Positions 25,464 to 31,645 of a DNA stretch of 57,264 nt are shown in pieces. The first letter of the stretch is position 1, and every line of letters begins with the position of its first letter. The stretch is taken from the NCBI RefSeq assembly GCF_009379765.1, contig NZ_WHTD01000037.1, positions 1 through 57,264 of the forward strand, written 5' to 3'. The translations under genes were made by a program, and so were the position numbers. The notes under the pieces are model-generated. The model worked only from the letters and a program-made list of their open reading frames with translations, ran no database searches and had not been told where the DNA came from. The stretch comes from Actinophytocola sp. (GTDB taxonomy: Bacteria > Actinomycetota > Actinomycetes > Mycobacteriales > Pseudonocardiaceae).

Positions 25464-26222
25464 ATGCAGATCAGCGACACCGCGGCGATCGTGACGGGCG
25501 GCGCTTCCGGACTGGGTGGCGCGACCGCGCAAGCGCTTGCGCAGAACGGTGCGCGGGTGTTCGCGTTCGATCTGCCGGCGGCCATCGAGCAAGCCCCGTC
25601 GGTCGCCGGGATCACCTACGTCGCGGCGGACGTGACCGACCCGGACCAGGTCGCCGCCGCCGTCGAGACGGCGTCGGGCAGCGGGGTGCCACTCCGCGTG
25701 GTCGTCAACTGCGCCGGCATCGGCCCGTCCGCGCGCATCCTGTCCCGCAAGGGCCCACACGATCTCGGCCTGTTCCGCAAGGTCGTGGAGATCAACCTGA
25801 TCGGTACGTTCACCGTGCTCACCCTGGCCGCGGCGGCCATCGCCGAGACCGAGCCCGACGAGCACGGCCAGCGCGGCGTGGCGATCAACACGGCGTCCAT
25901 CGCCGGATACGAGGGCCAGATCGGCCAGGCCGCCTACGCGGCGTCGAAGGGTGGCGTGATCGGCCTGAACCTGCCGGCGGCCCGCGACCTCGCCTCCTCG
26001 GGAATCCGGGTGATGACGATCGCGCCGGGCATCGTGGACACCCCGATGCTGGCGACGGTGGGCGACGAGTTCCGCGCGGCCCTGGCCGAGGGCGTGACCT
26101 TCCCGAAGCGGCTCGGAAAGCCGGAGGAGTACGCGAGCCTGGCGCTGACGATCATCGCGCACGACTACTTGAACGGGGAGGTCATCCGCATGGACGGCGC
26201 CCTGCGCATGGCGCCTCGCTAG
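25464..26222 (+). CDS. Short-chain dehydrogenase, 3-hydroxyacyl-CoA dehydrogenase type II-like
   Basis: 252 aa. TGGASGLG at residues 11-18 binds NAD; Asn111, Ser145 and Tyr158-x3-Lys162 form the active site (NTASIAGYEG, YAASKGG). The insertion KGPHDLGLFRKVVEINLIGTF and the ending LNGEVIRMDGALRMAPR match HSD10-like 3-hydroxy-(2-methyl)acyl-CoA dehydrogenases of fatty-acid and branched-chain amino-acid breakdown. AAAGGGG precedes the ATG. Its TAG stop lies in the CTAG that borders the mobile-element-like repeat immediately downstream. Confidence 0.9.
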   Translation: MQISDTAAIVTGGASGLGGATAQALAQNGARVFAFDLPAAIEQAPSVAGITYVAADVTDPDQVAAAVETASGSGVPLRVVVNCAGIGPSARILSRKGPHDLGLFRKVVEINLIGTFTVLTLAAAAIAETEPDEHGQRGVAINTASIAGYEGQIGQAAYAASKGGVIGLNLPAARDLASSGIRVMTIAPGIVDTPMLATVGDEFRAALAEGVTFPKRLGKPEEYASLALTIIAHDYLNGEVIRMDGALRMAPR

Positions 26223-26385
26223 TGTCGTGAGTTCGAGGTTGTTTGACGTTTGCCGGGGATCCAGATCGTTCCTGGCGAGGCGGAGGGAATCCCTCGTACC
26301 GGGTCGTACTCGGGCTTTCCGCCAACGCCGCCAGCCGCCGCGCGGGCGCCGGAGGTGGTGACGAATCTCCGACTCAGGACACTAG
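26219..26385. mobile_element. MITE-like structured element with CTAG target duplication, copy 1
   Basis: A 159-bp core (26223-26381) lies between two copies of CTAG (26219-26222 and 26382-26385). Its ends are inverted: TGTCGTGAGT at the left and the complement of TGTCCTGAGT at the right. The middle can fold, with CTGGCGAGGCGG pairing to a CCGCC...GCCAG block around CTCGTACCGGGT and GTACTCGGGC. A homologous element with different but still complementary ends lies at 41171-41339. No coding capacity. Left and right CTAG supply the TAG stops of both convergent genes. Confidence 0.7.
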
Positions 26386-28031
26386 AGGTCGCCGACATAC
26401 GGGATCTGGTTGACCGCGGGCGAGGTCATCCAGCGGCGCAGGGTGAGGGTGGCGTGCACGTCGTCCTCGTTGTACTCGAGGAGCCGGCGGCGCTGCCCGT
26501 CGTCGGCCGGTGAGCCGTCCATGCCGACCGCGTCCCGGTACCAGCGCATGGAGTTCTCGCCGCTGGCCTCGGCGTCGCGCCAGGCGAACCCGGCCGCCGG
26601 GGCGATGGTCTTCAACCCCTTGCCCCGCGAGCACAGGAAGTGGTCGCGCACGCTGCCGAACAGGTCGAACCAGGCGTCGGAACCGATGAACGCCTGCACC
26701 TGCTCGGTGGTGGGGATGCCCGGCTTGCCGGCGAACCGCTTGGCCGAGGACAGCAGCCAGCGGTTCTCGGCGAGCTCGTTGTAGCAGTAGGCCCGGAAGC
26801 TCAGCCCGCGAGCGCTGGCGCGCAGGCGGATGAGCGTGAGCCACTGCCAGAAGGTCGCGAACGAGCGCGCCTCGTCGTCGGTGGGCAGCGGCTCCCAGGT
26901 GGCGAACGCACGGTAGCCGTGCGGCTCGCCGACATCCGCCCCGGACAACCACACGCCCCACAGGTAGGCACCGGAGTCGCCGAAGCTCTCCATGTCGACG
27001 TCGACCTCGACCTCGGCGCGCGGGACGCTGATCCGGGGGATGCGTCGCACGACCGTGAGGTCCGCGAGCCACGCCTTGGCCAGGCCGACCGCGTCGGTGA
27101 GCGGCATGCCGGTGGGCGGCAGGGAATCGTCGTCGGGGTCGAGCCGGGCCAGGTCGTCGACCGTGCGCACGCCCGCCGCCCGCAGCGTGCCCGCCTCCTC
27201 GCCGCGCACGACCAGGCTCACGTCGCGGGCGCCCTCCAGCTCGACCTGGCAGACCGGCCACCACGGGCAGGTGCGGCACTCGACGATGCGGGACGGCTGG
27301 GCCAGCGCCTCGCCGCCGGTGGCCGCGGTGGTGGCGATGGCCAGGCGGTCGGCGAAGCGGGCGTCGTACTCGGCGAGCGCGCCGCGGCCACCCGGCCAGC
27401 TGGGTACCTCGAGGTCGTGCCAGACCACCACGTCGCCGTCGAGCCCGACGACACCGCCCAGCGCGGAACCGTCGGACTGGCCACAGGCCTCGAGCAGCCG
27501 GTAGGAATGGGCGAGTTTGAGCTGGTCACGAGGTTGCGGGCGGACCCGGCGGGCGGGGTCCGCCCCGCGTGCGGACGGCACCGGGCTGGCCAGCGGCGAG
27601 GTCTGCGCGCCGGTGCCCGGGTCGCTGACCTTGTGCCGGACGACCAGCACCGGGACGTAGCCGCCCTCGGTGGCGACCAGCAGGTCGACGGCACCGCGGC
27701 GGCCGCCGGGATGATCACGCGGGAGCTGCGCGGCCCAGATGTGCGGCGCGCGGGCGGCCATCGCCTCGAGGGTGGCCTGCTCGCGCTCGGCGCTGCGGTG
27801 GCCGGCGCCGCGCGGGATCTCCGTCCAGCCCTCGCCGTCGACACCGCCGACCAGCCCGGCGATCTCGTCGGCGATGGACCGGCGGTGTGCCGTGGCGTCG
27901 GCCTTCCGCTGCTCGGCGGTGGGGTCGGGGGGCGCGGTGACCGTGCCGACCATGGTGGGGTCGTGCTCCAGGTGCACCCGTCGCCGGCACCGAGTCACCA
28001 CGCCAGCGTCGAGCAGCACCGAAGTTGTCAC
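26382..28031 (-). CDS. TM0106-family RecB-like nuclease
   Basis: 549 aa from GTG 28031; the frame extends further upstream, but TAAACT 7 nt before this GTG supports a leaderless start. The N-terminal half has a Cas4/RecB-like nuclease layout: early Cys (about 16, VVTRCRRRVHLEHD), AVDLLVATEGGYVPVLVVRHK, then CRTCPWWPVCQ, a cysteine cluster able to hold Fe-S. The C-terminal half is RNase-H-like: VEVDVDMESFG, YLWGVW, FRAYCYNE and YNEDDVHATLTLRRWM (final DxD motif). This two-part layout defines the TM0106/YprB-like group, thought to act in DNA repair or processing. The gene stands alone and its stop uses the element's right CTAG. Confidence 0.85.
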   Translation of the reverse strand: MTTSVLLDAGVVTRCRRRVHLEHDPTMVGTVTAPPDPTAEQRKADATAHRRSIADEIAGLVGGVDGEGWTEIPRGAGHRSAEREQATLEAMAARAPHIWAAQLPRDHPGGRRGAVDLLVATEGGYVPVLVVRHKVSDPGTGAQTSPLASPVPSARGADPARRVRPQPRDQLKLAHSYRLLEACGQSDGSALGGVVGLDGDVVVWHDLEVPSWPGGRGALAEYDARFADRLAIATTAATGGEALAQPSRIVECRTCPWWPVCQVELEGARDVSLVVRGEEAGTLRAAGVRTVDDLARLDPDDDSLPPTGMPLTDAVGLAKAWLADLTVVRRIPRISVPRAEVEVDVDMESFGDSGAYLWGVWLSGADVGEPHGYRAFATWEPLPTDDEARSFATFWQWLTLIRLRASARGLSFRAYCYNELAENRWLLSSAKRFAGKPGIPTTEQVQAFIGSDAWFDLFGSVRDHFLCSRGKGLKTIAPAAGFAWRDAEASGENSMRWYRDAVGMDGSPADDGQRRRLLEYNEDDVHATLTLRRWMTSPAVNQIPYVGDL

Positions 28032-28038
28032 GGTTCGC

Positions 28039-28044
28039 AGTTTA
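28039..28044 (-). promoter_or_regulatory. -10 box, leaderless RecB-like nuclease gene
   Basis: On the minus strand TAAACT lies 7 nt upstream of GTG 28031. It is back to back with the promoter of the gene at 28116. Confidence 0.6.
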
Positions 28045-28103
28045 GGCGGACCCACCGACAGAACACGGCAGGTAGCCGGCGTGCTCCACGCCTCACTCCC
28101 AAG

Positions 28104-28109
28104 TAGGTT
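28104..28109 (+). promoter_or_regulatory. -10 box, leaderless DUF6474-like gene
   Basis: TAGGTT lies 6 nt before ATG 28116. No Shine-Dalgarno sequence is present, in keeping with leaderless translation. Confidence 0.6.
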
Positions 28110-28115
28110 CTTCGC

Positions 28116-28589
28116 ATGGCACTCAGGAAGCGCGCGGCGGACGTCGTGCCGGGCGATCCGCGGTTCACTCCCAAGAAGGCGAAGAACGCGCTCGCCGTGG
28201 CCAAGATCGTCGGGCCGGCCGTCATACCGGTCGTCGCGCCCTTCGTGCTCCGCGCGTTCGGCGAGGCCCGGGACCAGATCGACAGGATGCGCGCCCGCCG
28301 CATGGGCGTGGCGGTCGGTGACCTGGCCCAGTTCTCCGGCAAGGGCGGTGCGCTGCACGCCCGCATCACCGGCGCCGCCGAGGCGATCACCGAGCTGCGC
28401 GAGAAGCCGGACGCGACGGCCGGGGACCGGACGTTCGCCGACCGTTCGGAGACGACGCTGCGCCAGCTCACCGCGGCCGTGCGGGCGGCCGAGCGGATGC
28501 CGTCCGCCCGGCGCAGGGCCGCACACAAGGCGGCGGGCACCGAGCTGGACGAGCTGGAGCAGCGCCTGCTCACCCGACTGGGTCTCTGA
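28116..28589 (+). CDS. DUF6474-like small basic protein
   Basis: 157 aa, rich in Arg, Lys and Ala. One moderately hydrophobic stretch (AVAKIVGPAVIPVVAPFVLRAF, about 28-50) is followed by a long helical region ending LDELEQRLLTRLGL. The opening RKRAADVVPGDPRFTPKKAKNAL and the overall length match a conserved actinobacterial family that I recall as DUF6474, of unknown function. It is divergent from the RecB-like nuclease, with back-to-back leaderless promoters in an 84-bp gap. Confidence 0.6.
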   Translation: MALRKRAADVVPGDPRFTPKKAKNALAVAKIVGPAVIPVVAPFVLRAFGEARDQIDRMRARRMGVAVGDLAQFSGKGGALHARITGAAEAITELREKPDATAGDRTFADRSETTLRQLTAAVRAAERMPSARRRAAHKAAGTELDELEQRLLTRLGL

Positions 28590-28681
28590 AACCCTTACCG
28601 GACCCGAACACGAACCTGGCAACTCGCTCACATCCCACCGGCACAGTGGGTCTCGTCGGAAACATCCACGAGAGGAGCGAC

Positions 28682-29086
28682 ATGAACCGGATGTCCAGGG
28701 TCGTCATCGGCGGCGCGGTGGTCGGGACGGTGCTGCTCGGCGGCGCCGCGGTGGCCGTGGCCCAGGAGGACCCGTCGTCGTCGCAGCCGGCGCCGGTCAC
28801 CATCACGTTGAGCCCGGAGCAGGTCACCAGGCTGTGCGACCATCGGCTGCCCAAGATCGAGAAGCGGACGAGCAAGCTGGTCGAGCGCATCAACGGCGGC
28901 GCGGACGTGCGGGGTTCGGCCGCCTGGCTGCGCGCGCGGGCCGAGAAGGAGCGTGGTGCCGGCCGCGAGACGTCGGCCGAGTTACTGGAGGAGCGGGCCG
29001 ACCGCCGCGAGGGGCGGGTCGAGCAGCTCAACCAGGTCAACAAGTGGGCGGCCGACTTCCGCGCCGAGCACTGCGGGGCGAAGTGA
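28682..29086 (+). CDS. Secreted small helical protein with two cysteines
   Basis: 134 aa from ATG 28682, preceded by GAGAGGAG; an upstream in-frame ATG at 28646 lacks a binding site. A signal peptide (IGGAVVGTVLLGGAAVAVAQ, about 8-28) is followed by a mature helical domain with Arg/Glu-rich segments (RADRREGRVEQLNQVNKWA) and two cysteines, one in LCDHRLP and one in EHCGAK, that could form a disulfide. The family is not recognised. The stop overlaps the start of a lipoprotein gene (GTGA), and a two-component system follows, so it could act near that sensor. Confidence 0.7.
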   Translation: MNRMSRVVIGGAVVGTVLLGGAAVAVAQEDPSSSQPAPVTITLSPEQVTRLCDHRLPKIEKRTSKLVERINGGADVRGSAAWLRARAEKERGAGRETSAELLEERADRREGRVEQLNQVNKWAADFRAEHCGAK

Positions 29087-29262
29087 GGCGGGCCCGGATA
29101 ATCGCGCTGGTCGCGTCGTCCGTGCTGCTGCTGGGCGCCGGCTGCCGGGATGCCGGCGGCGGTGACTCCGGCGGTCCGGGCGGCCCGGGTGACTCGGTGG
29201 AGCAACGGTTCGACGACGTCGAGTCCACCTTGGACAGCATTGAGTCCGAACTGAACGAGTGA
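29083..29262 (+). CDS. 59-residue lipoprotein
   Basis: GTG 29083 overlaps the upstream stop. The protein opens with RRARIIALVASSVLLLGAGC: a short signal sequence ending in the lipobox LGAGC, so the Cys would be lipidated. The mature part is a Gly/Pro/Asp-rich spacer and a short acidic helix (FDDVESTLDSIESELNE). Function is unknown. With the upstream secreted protein and the downstream sensor kinase it forms a likely envelope module. Confidence 0.7.
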   Translation: MRRARIIALVASSVLLLGAGCRDAGGGDSGGPGGPGDSVEQRFDDVESTLDSIESELNE

Positions 29263-29275
29263 CTCGAGGTGATGC

Positions 29276-29956
29276 ATGCCGGATGAGCGAGGTCTGGTGC
29301 TGGTGGTCGAGGACGACGCCGCCATCGCCGACCTGGTGAGCCGCTACCTGCGGCGGGACGGCTACGGCGTGCACGTGGCCACCGACGGCGAGGCGGCGCT
29401 GGCGGCCGTGCGCCGCCTCCGCCCGGTCGCCGTGGTGCTGGATGTCGGCCTGCCGAAGCTGGACGGCATCGAGGTCTGCCGAGCGATGCGGTCCTCGGAC
29501 GACTGGACCCCGGTCCTGTTCGTCACCGCTCGCGACGACGAGGTCGACCGGGTCCTGGGCCTCGAGTTGGGCGCCGACGACTACGTGACCAAGCCGTTCA
29601 GCCCCCGCGAGCTCGTGGCGAGGATCCGCTCGGTCCGCCGCCGCGCCACCGGCACCCCGGCCACCGAGATTCTGGAGCTCGCCGGCACGCGCCTGGACCT
29701 CACCCAACGCCGGGCCTGGACCGACGGTGTGGAGGTGTCCCTCACCTCCACGGAGTTCGACCTGCTGACCGCGTTGATGCGCCGCCCTCGCCAGGTGTTC
29801 GAACGCGCCCAGCTGCTGAGCATGGTCTGGGGATACGAGGCCGCCTCGGGCACCAGGACCGTGGACGTCCACATCGCCCAGCTCAGAGCCAAGCTGGGCC
29901 CGACCAGTCCCATCCGGACGGTCCGGGGCGTCGGTTACTCCGCGGACAACCCATGA
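29276..29956 (+). CDS. OmpR/PhoB-family response regulator
   Basis: 226 aa. The receiver domain (residues 6-120) has VVEDD, the phospho-acceptor Asp in VVLDVGLPKLDG (about 59), VLFVTARDDE and the Lys in DDYVTKPFSPREL. The winged-helix DNA-binding domain (about 130-225) shows SLTSTEFDLLTALMRRPRQVF and RTVDVHIAQLRAKLG. It acts as the output of the kinase encoded downstream. Its stop overlaps the ATG of a short duplicated segment (ATGA), after which the kinase gene starts. Confidence 0.95.
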   Translation: MPDERGLVLVVEDDAAIADLVSRYLRRDGYGVHVATDGEAALAAVRRLRPVAVVLDVGLPKLDGIEVCRAMRSSDDWTPVLFVTARDDEVDRVLGLELGADDYVTKPFSPRELVARIRSVRRRATGTPATEILELAGTRLDLTQRRAWTDGVEVSLTSTEFDLLTALMRRPRQVFERAQLLSMVWGYEAASGTRTVDVHIAQLRAKLGPTSPIRTVRGVGYSADNP

Positions 29957-30195
29957 CCGCCCCGTTCCGCACGCGGGCGAGACCTGCCGTCCACGGAGTG
30001 GTCGTGACGCGGCCATCGTCGTTGGCGGTCCGAACCACCGCACCCGGCCCCGCCGTCGCCGCGGTCAAAGCGCCGGTGGCAGGCGACACCGCGCTTCGCT
30101 TCGTCACTACCGCACACCCGAAACCGACCCAACAGGCACCCGCCGACCAGCCAGTCCCACACGAGCGACACCTGACCCCCGCGGAGTCGCCGTGA
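29953..30195 (+). pseudogene. Degenerate in-frame duplicate of the histidine-kinase N-terminus
   Basis: An 80-codon frame between the regulator and the kinase. From about residue 19 it aligns with the start of the kinase: RPSSLAVRTTA is identical, and further matches follow at AVA, VAG, TQQ and ADQ (about 30 of 51 positions). Many Leu and Met codons of the kinase membrane helix are Pro or Lys codons here, so the helix is destroyed. The frame is open throughout and both ends overlap neighbouring genes by 4 bp. Most simply it is a tandem-duplication relic; a small expressed protein cannot be ruled out. Confidence 0.65.
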
Positions 30196-31592
30196 AGCGG
30201 CCGTCGTCCTTGGCGGTTCGGACCACCGCACTCTGCCTCGCGGTCGCCGGAGTCATGGCGCTCGTCGCCGGCGGCATCGCGGTTCGACTCGTCAGCACCG
30301 CCTCCAGAGAGCTGACCCAACAGACACTCGCCGACCAGGCCGACGTCGTGGCCGCTCAGCTCGCCGACTCGCCGCGCATCGGGCGTCGCCTCCAGCAGAT
30401 TCTGGAGGGGCAGGGGGTCTCGGTGGTTCGGCGCGGGGCGGGCGGGGGCGTCGTCGGGGACGACCCGGCGGCGGTGCAGGCGGCGCGCCGGGCCGGGATC
30501 ACCCGGGTCACGGCGACCCGGCCGCTGCACGGCAGCGCCCGGGTCGGTGGGTCGGTCCTGCTCGTCGAGGGGCGGGTCATCGAGGGGCAGCGGGTGATCG
30601 CGCTCGTCGGGGAGGTCGCCACGGCCAAGGGAACCGGGCGGCGGCTGATCGGCAACGTGGTCTTCGCGCTGGGGATCGGGCTGCTCGTCGCGTCGGGGGC
30701 CGGGTGGCTGCTCGCTCGCCGGTTGGCCGGGCCGCTGCGGCGCACTGCGGCCGTGGCGTCGGCGATGAGCCACGGGCGGCGGGACCTGCGGGTGCCGCCG
30801 GAGGGCCCGCGCGAGCTGGTCGAGGTCGGTGAGTCGATCAACGCGCTCGCCAACGCACTGGCGCACAGCGAGGCCAGGCAGCGGGAGTTCCTGCTGTCGA
30901 TCTCGCACGAGCTGCGCACGCCGCTGACCGCGGTCAGCGGGTTCGCCGAGTCGCTCGCCGACGGGGTCGTCACCGGCGACGAGGTGCCCGAGGTCGGCCG
31001 GGTCATCGGGCAGGAGGCCGGTCGGCTCAACCGGCTGGTGTCCGACCTGCTCGACCTGGCCCGGCTCGGCGCGGACGACTTCCGGCTCGACCTCGTCGAT
31101 GTGGATCTCACGGTGCTCGTCGCCGAGTCGGCCCGGGTGTGGCAGAGCCGGTGTGCGGCCGAGGGTGTGCCGTTCTTCGTGGACGCGCCTGACCATCCAG
31201 TGCCCGTGCACACCGACCCGCGGCGGCTGCGTCAGGTGGTGGACGGGCTCGCGGAGAACGCGCTGCGCGTCACGCCCGCGGGCGCGCCGATCGTGTTCGC
31301 GCTGCGCGCGGTGCCGGGCGCGGCGGTGCTGGAGGTGCGCGACGGCGGGCCCGGACTGTCCGACGAGGACTATCAGGAGGCGTTCGCGCGGGGCGTGCTG
31401 CGCTCGCGCTACGCGGGCGTGCGACCGGTCGGCACGGGGATCGGGCTCGCGCTGGTGCACGGCCTCGTCACCCGCATGGGCGGCGCCGTCGAGGCAGGCC
31501 CGGCGCCGGAAGGCGGCGCCCGCTTCACGGTGACCCTGCCGCTGGCCCCACCCGGCGACCAGGTCACGCAGCCGCTGCCGGTGGCCCGCTGA
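30192..31592 (+). CDS. Sensor histidine kinase
   Basis: 466 aa from GTG 30192. Helix 1 (about 12-32) and helix 2 (about 155-175, VVFALGIGLLVASGAGWLLA) enclose an outer sensor domain of about 120 residues. A HAMP linker follows, then HisKA (about 235-300) with the phospho-His in SISHELRTPLTAV. The ATPase domain has LRQVVDGLAENALRVTP (N box), DGGPGLSD (G1) and GTGIGLALVHGLV (G2). It partners the upstream OmpR-type regulator. The ligand is unknown; the nearby secreted protein and lipoprotein are candidates. A hairpin separates it from the convergent oxidoreductase gene. Confidence 0.95.
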   Translation: MKRPSSLAVRTTALCLAVAGVMALVAGGIAVRLVSTASRELTQQTLADQADVVAAQLADSPRIGRRLQQILEGQGVSVVRRGAGGGVVGDDPAAVQAARRAGITRVTATRPLHGSARVGGSVLLVEGRVIEGQRVIALVGEVATAKGTGRRLIGNVVFALGIGLLVASGAGWLLARRLAGPLRRTAAVASAMSHGRRDLRVPPEGPRELVEVGESINALANALAHSEARQREFLLSISHELRTPLTAVSGFAESLADGVVTGDEVPEVGRVIGQEAGRLNRLVSDLLDLARLGADDFRLDLVDVDLTVLVAESARVWQSRCAAEGVPFFVDAPDHPVPVHTDPRRLRQVVDGLAENALRVTPAGAPIVFALRAVPGAAVLEVRDGGPGLSDEDYQEAFARGVLRSRYAGVRPVGTGIGLALVHGLVTRMGGAVEAGPAPEGGARFTVTLPLAPPGDQVTQPLPVAR

Positions 31593-31613
31593 ACCGCGGC
31601 GTCGGCCGGCGGG

Positions 31614-31629
31614 GGTCTGCCCGCAGACC
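31614..31629. terminator. Hairpin between convergent genes
   Basis: GGTCTGC (31614-31620) and GCAGACC (31623-31629) are perfectly complementary. It lies in the 53-bp gap between the converging kinase and oxidoreductase genes and may stop transcription from both sides. Confidence 0.45.
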
Positions 31630-31645
31630 GGTCGGTTGACCACGA

